64,000 bases of DNA, from the NCBI RefSeq assembly GCF_900604965.1, contig NZ_UWPD01000001.1:1403311-1467310 (forward strand), given 5' to 3'. Shown here piece after piece: positions 51,815 through 60,864 of this stretch (position 1 is its first letter; each line of letters opens with the position of its first letter). A program made the translations under genes and the position numbers. The DNA comes from Gordonibacter sp. Marseille-P4307 (lineage in GTDB: Bacteria; Actinomycetota; Coriobacteriia; Coriobacteriales; Eggerthellaceae). The notes beneath the pieces were generated by a model. That model was not told the DNA's origin and ran no database searches. It saw nothing but the letters and a program-made list of their open reading frames with translations.

Positions 51815-53914
51815 TTAGGCGGATTCGCGCAGGCGAAACGCGAGTGCGGCGCCCGAGATGGACAGCACAGCCAGTATCGCCATTACGGCAACGGAGCAAT
51901 CATCCCCCGTAACGGGCATCGCAGTCTTAATGGGCATCGAAGGCATCACATGGATCGCCGCGTTTTCGGACTGGGAGGGAGCCGGAGCGGGTTTATCGGG
52001 CTCCACCTTCTGGAACTGGGCATACAGCTTCAAATCGGAGACGATATCTTTCACCTCGGCACCGGGTTCGTACGAAGTGCCGTTTCCATCGGGACTGGTG
52101 TTCCAGCCCGTCAGCTTCAGGTTCTCGGGCACCTTGCCCTTGATTGCCTCGGCATCCCACAACGTTGCGCTCTGCCCGGGCTTAAGGTAGCTTCCCTCCA
52201 TCATCGAGTTCTTGTCGTCATCGAGGTTCAGGTTGTACCCGACGGTCAAAAGCTGCCGCAGATAACGGAACGCTACTCCCGGCTTCGCGGAAGACTCCAA
52301 GGTATCGGAAGAGCTGCTCATGAAATACTCTTCCTGACCGGCTTTCGGGTGGGAATACCGAGGGAAGGTGACGAGGGAATCGTCGTTGAAAATGGCGCCG
52401 CCTTCGGCAACGTAGTAACGTCCCGTACCCTGGGAGGGGTGGCTAGCCGTCAAGCCCGGCTCGATCGCAAGCGGCAAAACGAGTTCGATGCAGTTGCTCC
52501 CTTCGGAATAAAACACACCGGATTCGATGCTGTCGAGGTTTCCCTTTTTCGAAGTGGAGCTGCAGGATACAGCGGCCGTTTTTCCCACAAACACGCCATC
52601 GGCGATCTTGTCGATGCTGCCCGAATTGTAAAGACCGCGCTTGGCACCCTCGAACGTACCGCCGGTTATATCGCCCATCTTGCCAATCCACGCAGGAAGA
52701 CTGGATTCATCGTTCTCGTTATACAAACCGTCGCTAGAAACGCCCTTGAATGTTCCGGACTTGATGTGGTTGATGGTTCCCAAATTGTATATACCGCACG
52801 ACGCTCCCTCGACCGAAGCATTCGAGATGCTTCCGATTTCGGCGTTTCCGCAATTGCGGATACCGGTGTCGGTAATGCCCTTGAACGAGCCGCCGGTAAT
52901 TTCGTTAACCTTCGCGACTCCCGAAGCGCCCACTAACAGCATGGCGTTGTAACCGGAAAACGTGCCGCCCGTTATCTTTTCCACCACCACGGGATCCGAG
53001 CTGTTGCGTGCGTACAAAACAAGTCCCGAAAAGTACGGAGCGCCGTTCGAACTCGCAGACACCTCCTTGGGTTCTGAATTCCCTTCGAACATACCTCCGG
53101 ATATAAGCCCGACCGAGGCCCCGGATTCCATCTGAAGCCCTCCGAAGCGGGCCGCTTTGAACTGACCGCCCGAAACCTCGTCTATGCGGGCGTTGTACTC
53201 CAGCAAGAAAGCCGGTTGGGATTGGCGCGACTCAACGTTGTTCGCGAACGTGCCACCTCGCACCTGTTTGACGACGGTCCCCTTGCCACCAACAGAAAAC
53301 CCGCCGTACAAAGCGCGGTACTGCCCGCCCGATATCTCGTCTACCGAAGCGCCCATGGTAACCTTGACGGCCCAATCGGGGGCACCGCTTATGACATCGG
53401 GGCAATCGATAGTCCCTCCGTAAAACGACGCCTTGGACTGGTTGCCCGCCACCTCCACCATTGCGGATATCGAGCTGTTCTCGAAAAAGATATGCGCTCC
53501 GTCCTTGAACGCGAACGACCCCTGAGTGACCTTGACGCCGACGTTTTTGATGTCGAGGGTATGGCTCGAATCCCCCGAACCCAAGGTAAGAGAGCCTCCA
53601 TCCGTCACGTTAAGATAAGCGTGCTTCGGATGAAGGTTCTTCAGGGTTCCTCCCCCTTGCGCAGCCACCAGCGTCACGCTTTTTCTGAACGAAGCATCCG
53701 AAGCGCAACCCACTTCTCCGTTGACAACCAAGGTGTCCCCATCCTGTGCGGCATCCGCAGCGGCACCAAGGGTGGGATAGGCAACCCCCGTTCTCTGGAT
53801 GGATACCGTTCCCTGCTGGGCATCGCCCGCCGTGCCCGGATCCGCCATCGCATTTGGAAGCCCGATGCCGAGCGCCAGCACGACGCCCATGAAAGCGGCC
53901 AGCTTTCCCTTCAT
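51815..53914 (-). CDS. sortase-anchored beta-helix surface protein, probably phase-variable
   Basis: 699 residues. Signal peptide (cleavage near NAMAD), then residues 45-470 with a repeated strand-turn unit ending in SGGxF or TGGxF (DEISGGQYRALYGGFSVGGK, GLISGGMFEGN, EKITGGTFSGYN, NEITGGSFKG), the sign of a right-handed parallel beta-helix of pectin-lyase type. A Flg_new repeat near 600 (LTGWNTSPDGNGTSYEPGAE) precedes MPVTGDD, a hydrophobic helix and FRLRESA, a variant sorting signal. The start is ATG 53914 after AAAAAAGGGGTG. Its promoter about 100 bases upstream has a run of ten G between -35 and -10. The ligand is unknown. Confidence 0.85.
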   Translation of the reverse strand: MKGKLAAFMGVVLALGIGLPNAMADPGTAGDAQQGTVSIQRTGVAYPTLGAAADAAQDGDTLVVNGEVGCASDASFRKSVTLVAAQGGGTLKNLHPKHAYLNVTDGGSLTLGSGDSSHTLDIKNVGVKVTQGSFAFKDGAHIFFENSSISAMVEVAGNQSKASFYGGTIDCPDVISGAPDWAVKVTMGASVDEISGGQYRALYGGFSVGGKGTVVKQVRGGTFANNVESRQSQPAFLLEYNARIDEVSGGQFKAARFGGLQMESGASVGLISGGMFEGNSEPKEVSASSNGAPYFSGLVLYARNSSDPVVVEKITGGTFSGYNAMLLVGASGVAKVNEITGGSFKGITDTGIRNCGNAEIGSISNASVEGASCGIYNLGTINHIKSGTFKGVSSDGLYNENDESSLPAWIGKMGDITGGTFEGAKRGLYNSGSIDKIADGVFVGKTAAVSCSSTSKKGNLDSIESGVFYSEGSNCIELVLPLAIEPGLTASHPSQGTGRYYVAEGGAIFNDDSLVTFPRYSHPKAGQEEYFMSSSSDTLESSAKPGVAFRYLRQLLTVGYNLNLDDDKNSMMEGSYLKPGQSATLWDAEAIKGKVPENLKLTGWNTSPDGNGTSYEPGAEVKDIVSDLKLYAQFQKVEPDKPAPAPSQSENAAIHVMPSMPIKTAMPVTGDDCSVAVMAILAVLSISGAALAFRLRESA

Positions 53915-54012
53915 AACACCCCTTTTTTCCGACTGTTACCCGGGTTGCGCTCGGTAGGTTGAATCCGTAGTTCATACCAACTTCACCTGGTAAAATTGAT
54001 ATTCGCGCATTG

Positions 54013-54040
54013 ATTATACCCCCCCCCCGAAAAAGATCAA
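54013..54040 (-). promoter_or_regulatory. promoter with a G10 tract in the spacer
   Basis: On the minus strand: TTGATC (54035-54040), a 16-base spacer TTTTTC plus ten G (54019-54028), then TATAAT (54013-54018), leaving a leader of about 90 bases to the ATG at 53914. A homopolymer exactly between the two boxes changes length by slippage and alters spacing, the known mechanism in Bordetella fim and Neisseria porA/opc promoters. Confidence 0.75.
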
Positions 54041-54235
54041 GGAGTTTTCAAGGAGCCGTGGGCTACCGAAGCCAGCACAGGCCGCATCGCTGGAAAGACC
54101 GGGGATTCTTTACCGTTCCTTGACGAACTCATGACGTCGCTTTTACCCGCGCTTTGCGCTTCCTTTTCATGCAGGCGGTTCAATTCTTCGCAGGGCGAAA
54201 ACAGCCAAAAAGGGAACCGAGCGGAAAGGAATCGA

Positions 54236-55072
54236 ATGAAACGAGTAGGAATAGCGAAGACGCTGATCGGCCTTGCGGCCGCATCCGCATTGGCGTTCGG
54301 TCTGGCAAGCTGCGGCACGTCGGATTCGGCTTCGGGGGTGTCCGGAACCGTCTCGACCAATGGATCCACCTCGATGGAGAAGGTGATCGGCTCTTTATCG
54401 GAAGCCTTCATGGCCGATAACCCCTCCGTGAAGATCACCTACGATGCAACCGGATCGGGTACGGGCATCGAATCCGTCTCGCAGGGAAGTTGTGACATCG
54501 GCCTGTCTTCGCGCGCGCTTAAAGACAAGGAGACGGGGCTTCGGCCCATCACGATCGCGCTCGACGGAATCGCCATCGTGGTGAACCAAAGCTGCGGCGT
54601 GAGAAGCCTCACCCTTCAGCAGGTAACCGACATATTCACCGGAAAGATCCGGAATTGGTCGGAAGTAGGTGGTAAAGATCTCGAGATAGCCTGCATCGGA
54701 CGCGAGAGCGGATCGGGAACGCGCGATGGGTTCGAGTCCGTCACCAAAACCTCCGATCAGTGCGTTTTGACCCAAGAGCTCACCTCTACCGGCGCGGTGA
54801 TGACCGCGGTTGCCAGCTCCCCCAACGCGATCGGATACGCCTCGCTCTCGTCGGTCGAAGGCCAGAAGGGCATCTATTCCCTGGACGTGGATGGCGTAGC
54901 CTGCAGCGAGAAGACCGTCCTCGACGGCACCTATCCCATCCAGCGGCCCTTGAACCTCATCGTACCCGAAGACTCGAAGCTCTCCGACGAGGCCCAGGCC
55001 TTCGTGGACTTCGCCATCAGCCCCGCAGCTGCCGACCTCATCAGAACAGCGGGAGCCGTCCCCCTTGCATAG
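54236..55072 (+). CDS. pstS: phosphate-binding lipoprotein PstS
   Basis: 278 residues; ATG 54236 with GAAAGGAATC upstream. Lipobox LASC (Cys26). The phosphate-binding loops are present: TNGSTSMEKVIGSLSEAFMA, then ATGSGTGIESVSQGSCDIGL, SSRALKDKE and IGRESGSGTRDGFESV. This is the PstS class of about 280 residues. It heads pstSCAB on the same strand. PhoU and a PhoR/PhoB pair are not in the window. The region 53975-54235 upstream is shared with the divergent phase-variable promoter. Confidence 0.93.
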   Translation: MKRVGIAKTLIGLAAASALAFGLASCGTSDSASGVSGTVSTNGSTSMEKVIGSLSEAFMADNPSVKITYDATGSGTGIESVSQGSCDIGLSSRALKDKETGLRPITIALDGIAIVVNQSCGVRSLTLQQVTDIFTGKIRNWSEVGGKDLEIACIGRESGSGTRDGFESVTKTSDQCVLTQELTSTGAVMTAVASSPNAIGYASLSSVEGQKGIYSLDVDGVACSEKTVLDGTYPIQRPLNLIVPEDSKLSDEAQAFVDFAISPAAADLIRTAGAVPLA

Positions 55073-55157
55073 GCGCGATGCTCATCGCCCCGATGCGGAA
55101 ATGCCATCCGGGGGCGCGACCTTCGCGCCCCTATCCATCGATCGAAAGAACCTCGCG

Positions 55158-56024
55158 ATGAAAAAGAAAAGCTCGTCTATCGAAGCGCTGTTTCACGGAG
55201 TATTCCTGCTCTCGGGCTTGCTGTCGGTATTTTTCGTACTGGGAATCACCGTCTACCTCGTTGTTTCGGGGACGCCCGCGATTGCGCGCATCGGTCTGTC
55301 CGAATTCCTTCTGGGGCAGACGTGGAATCCCGGCAGGGAGCAGTTCGGCATCCTGCCGTTCATCCTCACAAGTGTCTACGGAACCTTGGGGGCGCTTGCG
55401 TTGGGGTTTCCCTTGGGTATCATGACCGCGCTCTATTTGTCGAAATTCGCCCATAGAAAGGCAAGCCGCGTCATTCGATCGGCCGTCGAGCTTCTTGCGG
55501 GCATTCCGTCGGTGGTCTACGGATTGGTGGGAATGATCGCGCTGGTTCCCGCGATCCAGAATGCCTTTGGCCTCTCGTCGGGTGCAACCCTTCTTGCGGC
55601 CATCGTGGTGCTTGCCGTCATGATCCTTCCCTACATCGTCAGCGTTTCGACCACTGCGCTTGACGCGGTGCCCAAAGAATACGAAGAGGGCTCGTTCGCC
55701 CTGGGCGCAACCGATGCCGAAACCTACTTCGGGATTTCGGTCCATGCCGCGAGAAGCGGCATCGCGACATCGGTGGTTCAAGGCGTGGGACGCGCGTTGG
55801 GAGAGGCCATGGCCATCATCATGGTCGCGGGGAACGTGGCCAACATGCCCGCCCTCTTCGACCCGGTGAGGTTTCTCACCACCGCGATCGTAAGCGAGAT
55901 GTCCTACGCCTCCTACGGAAGCCTCCACCGCGACGCGTTGTTCTCCATAGGGCTGGTGCTGTTTATCTTCATCGTCGCGGTCAACGTTGCGTTGAACCTC
56001 GTCGTTCGCAGGAAGTCCGCATGA
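55158..56024 (+). CDS. pstC: phosphate ABC permease PstC
   Basis: 288 residues with six membrane helices and the binding-protein-dependent permease loop (ALDAVPKEYEEGSFALGATD, GVGRALGEAMAIIMVAGN). The ATG at 55158 follows GAAAGAACC. It overlaps pstA by four bases (ATGA at 56021). It pairs with PstA as the channel of the high-affinity phosphate importer. Confidence 0.93.
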   Translation: MKKKSSSIEALFHGVFLLSGLLSVFFVLGITVYLVVSGTPAIARIGLSEFLLGQTWNPGREQFGILPFILTSVYGTLGALALGFPLGIMTALYLSKFAHRKASRVIRSAVELLAGIPSVVYGLVGMIALVPAIQNAFGLSSGATLLAAIVVLAVMILPYIVSVSTTALDAVPKEYEEGSFALGATDAETYFGISVHAARSGIATSVVQGVGRALGEAMAIIMVAGNVANMPALFDPVRFLTTAIVSEMSYASYGSLHRDALFSIGLVLFIFIVAVNVALNLVVRRKSA

Positions 56025-56881
56025 TGGAGGCGAGGGTACGCAGATTCAGGAGGATAAGATCCTCTTTGCTCAAACTGCTGGTCCGCCTGAGCGGTGCGAC
56101 GGTATGCCTCGCCTTAGCGGCTCTCATCGGATACATCCTGGCAAACGGAGCGGCCGGCATCACCGCGGAGTTTCTCACCACGCAGACCAGCTACGTCCAT
56201 GACACGATCGGAATCCTTCCCAACATACTCAACACGCTCTACATCGTGCTCGTCGCCATGGTGATCGCGATTCCCTTCGGAACCTGCGCGGCGGTCTACC
56301 TTAACGAGTACGCCTCCAACAAGCGGGTCGTGCGCGCCATCGGTTTTGCCGTCGAAACCCTTACCGGAATCCCCTCGGTCATCTTCGGTTTGGTTGGCAT
56401 GCTGTTCTTTATCCAGATCATGGGGCTTCAAGCGGGCATCCTTGCCGGCGGTCTCACCTTGGTGGTCATGGTTTTGCCCACCATCATCAGCAACACGCTT
56501 GAGAGCCTGAAAACGGTGCCCGACGCCTACCGCGAGGGATCGCTTGCCTTGGGTGGCGGAAAATGGCACATGATTCGCACCGTGGTGCTGCCCAACGCCA
56601 TCGACGGCATCGCAACCGGATGCATTCTGGCCATCGGCAGGATCGTGGGAGAATCGGCCGCTTTGCTCTACACCGCAGGGTTCGGGCTGATACTGAACAG
56701 CTTCATGACCGCGCTGTCGTCGTCAAGCGCGACGCTCACGGTGGCGCTCTACGTCTATGCAACCGAGCGAGGCGAGCTGTCCGTCGCCTTCTCGCTTGCA
56801 ACGATTCTCTTGATTCTCACGCTGCTCCTGAATATCGCCGCAACGCTTTGCGCGCGAAAACTCGGTACGAAAGAAGGCTGA
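56021..56881 (+). CDS. pstA: phosphate ABC permease PstA
   Basis: 286 residues, six membrane helices, with the PstA signatures [20 protein letters not shown] and [20 protein letters not shown] then [17 protein letters not shown]. It starts inside the last codons of pstC and ends one base before the pstB ATG, so the three are translationally coupled. Complete and typical in length. Confidence 0.93.
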   Translation: MMEARVRRFRRIRSSLLKLLVRLSGATVCLALAALIGYILANGAAGITAEFLTTQTSYVHDTIGILPNILNTLYIVLVAMVIAIPFGTCAAVYLNEYASNKRVVRAIGFAVETLTGIPSVIFGLVGMLFFIQIMGLQAGILAGGLTLVVMVLPTIISNTLESLKTVPDAYREGSLALGGGKWHMIRTVVLPNAIDGIATGCILAIGRIVGESAALLYTAGFGLILNSFMTALSSSSATLTVALYVYATERGELSVAFSLATILLILTLLLNIAATLCARKLGTKEG

Positions 56882-56882
56882 T

Positions 56883-57638
56883 ATGGATGCGTTCCAGATA
56901 AACGGATTGAACCTGTGGTACGGCGGAAACCAGCATGCGCTCAAAGACGTGTGCATCGACGTGCCCGCACACGAGGTGACCGCCCTCATCGGGCCGAGCG
57001 GATGCGGCAAGTCCACCTTCTTAAGGACGCTCAACCGCATGCAGGATCTGATCGAGGGTGTGCGCATCGAAGGAGAGATCCTGTTCAGAGGTGAAAACAT
57101 ATACGCGCCCAAAACCGATGTGAACGAACTGCGCAAGCGCGTGGGCATGGTGTTCCAGAAAGCGAACCCCTTCCCCATGAGCATCTACGACAACATCGCA
57201 TACGGACCGCGCATCCACGGGGTGCGCGCGCGGCGGGATCTTGACGACATCGTGGAGAGATCGCTGAGGGCCGCCGCGCTGTGGGACGAGGTGAAGGATC
57301 GGCTGAGCAAAAACGCACTCGGGCTTTCCGGAGGGCAGCAGCAGCGCCTGTGCATCGCCCGCGCCTTGGCGGTCGAACCCGAGGTGCTGCTGCTTGACGA
57401 ATCGACCAGCGCGCTGGACCCCATTTCCACCGAGCAGATAGAAAACCTGGTCGGAACCCTGAAAGCCCGCTATACCGTGGTTATGGTAACCCACAACATG
57501 CAGCAGGCCGTCAGGGTGTCCGACAACGCCGCCTTCTTCCTTCTGGGCGAGCTGGTCGAATTCGATCGGACTGACGCGCTGTTCAACCACCCGAAAGACC
57601 AGCGCACCCTCGACTACGTTTCGGGACGCTTCGGTTGA
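56883..57638 (+). CDS. pstB: phosphate ABC ATPase PstB
   Basis: 251 residues: Walker [10 protein letters not shown], PstB-specific Q loop region [20 protein letters not shown], signature [20 protein letters not shown], Walker [13 protein letters not shown] and [13 protein letters not shown]. This variant has DEST in Walker B in place of the usual DEPT. It ends convergently two bases from the stop of the histidine-triad gene. Confidence 0.93.
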   Translation: MDAFQINGLNLWYGGNQHALKDVCIDVPAHEVTALIGPSGCGKSTFLRTLNRMQDLIEGVRIEGEILFRGENIYAPKTDVNELRKRVGMVFQKANPFPMSIYDNIAYGPRIHGVRARRDLDDIVERSLRAAALWDEVKDRLSKNALGLSGGQQQRLCIARALAVEPEVLLLDESTSALDPISTEQIENLVGTLKARYTVVMVTHNMQQAVRVSDNAAFFLLGELVEFDRTDALFNHPKDQRTLDYVSGRFG

Positions 57639-57639
57639 T

Positions 57640-59400
57640 CTAACGTGCGGACCCCGCGGCGGGATCCGGATTTTCGGCAGGCGCCGAGGGAGAGCCCTCT
57701 ACAGCCTTGCCGGAATCGGAGGCTTCGGGTACCTCGGGTGCCGCAGGGTTCCCGACGCGGTCGGCCGCCTCGGGAACCGATGCCTCCTTCTCGATGATCT
57801 GATCGTCGGTCATGCCGGCAGAGCCGCCCGCGTTAGCGGAGTCCTCCACCTTCACGCCCGGATAGCGACTGCTGGGATCTTTGAAGACGATCTCGGTTTT
57901 TCCGTTGCTGTAGTACAGAACCCAGCACTTGGCCTCTTTCACGATGCGCACGACGGTCTTGACCTCGTCATCGGCTCGGTCATCGCCCGAGTTTCCGTGT
58001 TCCCCCTGATTCCCGTTGTCCGATCCGCTCGCGTTTCCCACTTCGGCATCGCTGCCCCATCCGTTCTTGCCCTTGGGCCGGGACTCGGGATGCAGCACGA
58101 GGTACTTCAGCGTGGCCACCACCTGACGGGCCGTATAGCCGTGGAAGTAACCGGGATCCTCGGAAAGCCAGATGATGGTGTCGATCGAAACGTAATGGTA
58201 ATGGTCGTGATGGGGGATGATGAAGCGCTGGCGCTCGTGGTCGAACCCGGTGGTGTGGGTGACGTTTCCGTAGGTGATGTACTCAAGCGGGACGATCAGC
58301 TTTGCCTCCACCTCGTCATAGGTGAAGCGCTCGTCCTCTTTGATCGAGCCGGAGCCCCTGTTCTCATCGTACTCGACGATCTTGATATCGGGGTACAGCT
58401 CGCTCGGATCGGTATGCGTTACCTCTTCGGTGCCATCCGCGCGGTGGATGTGCCAATGGTCATCGTGATGCTCGATCTTCACCACGCGCTTGGGATCGTT
58501 GGGATCCTGCTTGATAGGCTTTACCGGCTTGGCCGGTTTGGTTCCGGCGTTGCCGCCCGCATGATTGCCCTTGTACTCCCCTATCTTGATGTGCGGAAAT
58601 GCCGAGGAGGGGTTGTCGTACGTGATGAATTCGCGGTTGTCTGCGGTGTAGGCATGGTAGTGGTCGCCGTGCTTCAGGATCTTCACGATGGGCTGCTTTG
58701 CCAAATCGGCAAGGGAAACCACCTGGACGAAGGGAAGCTGGGGGCCGCCCGGCACGGGCGCCGGCTCCACATGCGGGATTCCGGGAACCGCGCTTGATCC
58801 CCCGCTGCCTGCACTGCCGCCCGGGCCGTAACCCGCTCGGTGCCACGAGCCGCCCGACGCGCCTCCGTGGCCGCCGTGACTGCCGGTATACGTGCCGATC
58901 GAGATGCCGGGGTACAGCGCGCTGGGATCTTCGTACGTGATGAACTCGCGCCCGTCCGCGGTGTAGATGTGGTAGTGGTCGCCGTGCTTCAGGATGCGCA
59001 CGACCCCGTTGCTGGCGATGGACTTCAGCTGGCTGACGGATACGACGTTTGCGGTCGATCCCAGGTTAGCGGCACTGCCCGCCTTGCTGGGATCGGTGTA
59101 GGTGATGATCTCCCGGCCGTCTTTGGTGAACACGTGCCAATGATCTCCGTGCTTGACGATCTTGACGATTTCGTCAGAAGACACCTCAGCATCGAGCAGA
59201 ACCTCGGTGGTCTCGTCCGTCTTGTACGTCGGGGCAGAATGCGCACCGGGCGCCTCGTCCCCGGCTGAGGCCGCCAGCACCTGCTGGGCGCTGCGGGATG
59301 CCTCGTCGCCCGTAAGCGCGCCGGTAGCCGCGAGAGCGCCCGTGGTCACCGAGACCGTCAGAATTGCAACGGCTCCGAGGGCCGCCTTCGTTCTCTTCAT
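57640..59400 (-). CDS. histidine-triad (Pht-like) exported zinc-binding protein
   Basis: 586 residues from ATG 59400 (AAGGAG upstream). A signal peptide is followed by repeated HxxHxH triads: HGDHWHVFTKDGREIITY, HGDHYHIYTADGREFITY, HGDHYHAYTADNREFITY, HDDHWHIHRADGTEEV and HHDHYHYVSID. Glycine-rich spacers lie between them and an acidic, Ser/Pro-rich C-terminus without a sorting motif ends it. Streptococcal Pht proteins use such triads to bind zinc and hand it to AdcAII. Here the gene follows the zinc permease by 11 bases in the same operon, so it should scavenge zinc for that importer. The triads occur as part of near-identical 20-residue units. Confidence 0.85.
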   Translation of the reverse strand: MKRTKAALGAVAILTVSVTTGALAATGALTGDEASRSAQQVLAASAGDEAPGAHSAPTYKTDETTEVLLDAEVSSDEIVKIVKHGDHWHVFTKDGREIITYTDPSKAGSAANLGSTANVVSVSQLKSIASNGVVRILKHGDHYHIYTADGREFITYEDPSALYPGISIGTYTGSHGGHGGASGGSWHRAGYGPGGSAGSGGSSAVPGIPHVEPAPVPGGPQLPFVQVVSLADLAKQPIVKILKHGDHYHAYTADNREFITYDNPSSAFPHIKIGEYKGNHAGGNAGTKPAKPVKPIKQDPNDPKRVVKIEHHDDHWHIHRADGTEEVTHTDPSELYPDIKIVEYDENRGSGSIKEDERFTYDEVEAKLIVPLEYITYGNVTHTTGFDHERQRFIIPHHDHYHYVSIDTIIWLSEDPGYFHGYTARQVVATLKYLVLHPESRPKGKNGWGSDAEVGNASGSDNGNQGEHGNSGDDRADDEVKTVVRIVKEAKCWVLYYSNGKTEIVFKDPSSRYPGVKVEDSANAGGSAGMTDDQIIEKEASVPEAADRVGNPAAPEVPEASDSGKAVEGSPSAPAENPDPAAGSAR

Positions 59401-59410
59401 AGAAAGCTCC

Positions 59411-60202
59411 TTACTTTCGTTTTGCGAACAAAGCCACAAGAAGACTGATTACCGATATGAGGACGATCACAGAGCCGGGTCGAAGATTTCCGTAATACGA
59501 GACGATGAGCCCCGCGTACACGAATGCGACCGACAATGCGACCGACAGGGCCAACGTGCCCCGATAGGTACGGGCGAACTGCATCGCGCAGATCGCCGGG
59601 ATAACGAGAATGGACGAAACGATGAGCGAGCCGATGGTTTTGGCCGCAATCGACACCGAAAGGGCAACGATCAGCGCGAACGCGAAGTTTAAAGCGCGCT
59701 GATCGATACCGAGAAGGCGCGCGGAGCCCGCATCGAACACGCTGAGGTACAGCCTGCGGTACAGCACCCGGTAAACAGCCAGCACAACCGCCGCCACAAC
59801 CAAAACCAGGCAGAACTCCAGGTCGCTGATGGTAACGATGGAGCCGAATAGGTAGCCGGCGATGGCGTTTCCCCCTCCGGCGAAGCTGCTGAAGATACCG
59901 GCAAGCCCGATAGAGGCCGCCAGCACGACGACCGTCGATATCTCCTGATACGACCGCAGCCGAGACCTGACGGCTTCCACGCACAGAGCCGCCGCAACGC
60001 ACGCAGCCACCGAGCCGAGAAGCGGGTTGAATCCAAAGCACAAACCCGCCGCCACGCCCGCAAGCGACGAATGCGACAGCGTGTCGCCCATCATCGAAAG
60101 GCGCTTGAGCACGATGGGAAGCCCGATGAGCGGCAAGACCACCGCCAGCACGGTTCCGACGACGAAGGCGCGCTGCATGAAGTCGTAATCGAAGGGGTTC
60201 AT
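59411..60202 (-). CDS. zinc ABC transporter permease (second system)
   Basis: 263 residues from ATG 60202, overlapping the ATPase stop by four bases. About eight to nine membrane helices with ZnuB/AdcB landmarks FVVGTVLAVVLPLIGLPIVL, MMGDTLSHSSLAGVAAGLCF and KTIGSLIVSSILVIPAICAM. It forms the channel of the second zinc system, between the ATPase and the histidine-triad gene. Confidence 0.9.
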   Translation of the reverse strand: MNPFDYDFMQRAFVVGTVLAVVLPLIGLPIVLKRLSMMGDTLSHSSLAGVAAGLCFGFNPLLGSVAACVAAALCVEAVRSRLRSYQEISTVVVLAASIGLAGIFSSFAGGGNAIAGYLFGSIVTISDLEFCLVLVVAAVVLAVYRVLYRRLYLSVFDAGSARLLGIDQRALNFAFALIVALSVSIAAKTIGSLIVSSILVIPAICAMQFARTYRGTLALSVALSVAFVYAGLIVSYYGNLRPGSVIVLISVISLLVALFAKRK

Positions 60203-60864
60203 AGATCCGCTCCCACCTTCGAAAGATCCAGCTCGCTTGCGCGTCCATCCGACAGATGCAGCGCGCGATCGATGAACGGGACGGCTTCGGACAGATGGTG
60301 CGTGATCATCACCACGGTCCGCCCTTCGTCGCACAGCCTGCGCAGGATGCCGTACAGTTCGGCTGAAAACGACCGGTCGATCCCCGTTGTGGGTTCGTCC
60401 AAAAGAATCAGGCGGGCGTTCTTGATCAGCGCAGCAAGGATGCCCACGCGCTGCAGCTGCCCGCCCGACAGCTCCCTCAAAGCGCGCCCGCGCTGGCCCT
60501 CGAGGCCGACGAGCGCCAGCAGATCGCCGATGCTCGCCTTCGACTTCAGATGAGCGCAATGGACAGACACAAGCTCTTCGATGGTGGTCGGAAAGCCACG
60601 GTATCCGCGCACCGCGTCCTGAGAGACGTAGGCGATGTCGGCGTGATGGTCGTCCCGTTCGATGGAATCGCCGAACAACCTGATGGTTCCCGCGTTAGGG
60701 GTAAGGTTCCCTAAAACCAGGTTCATCAGCGTGGATTTTCCGACTCCGTTGTCTCCGACGATGGCTGCGAACTCCCCTTCGGCGATCGAGAGGGAAACCG
60801 ATTCGAGCATCGGCTCGTCGTCGTAGGAAAACCTCAGGCCGACCGTTTCCAGCGCGCTACTCAC
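60199..60864 (-). CDS. zinc ABC transporter ATPase (second system)
   Basis: 221 residues: Walker A GDNGVGKST (about 36-44), Q loop YVSQDAVRGYRG, signature LSGGQLQRVGILAALI, Walker B LILLDEPTTGID and switch His VMITHHLSEA. The start overlaps the end of the binding-protein gene by eight bases. The Q loop residue is present and the protein seems fully active. It serves the permease that overlaps its stop. Confidence 0.9.
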   Translation of the reverse strand: MSSALETVGLRFSYDDEPMLESVSLSIAEGEFAAIVGDNGVGKSTLMNLVLGNLTPNAGTIRLFGDSIERDDHHADIAYVSQDAVRGYRGFPTTIEELVSVHCAHLKSKASIGDLLALVGLEGQRGRALRELSGGQLQRVGILAALIKNARLILLDEPTTGIDRSFSAELYGILRRLCDEGRTVVMITHHLSEAVPFIDRALHLSDGRASELDLSKVGADL

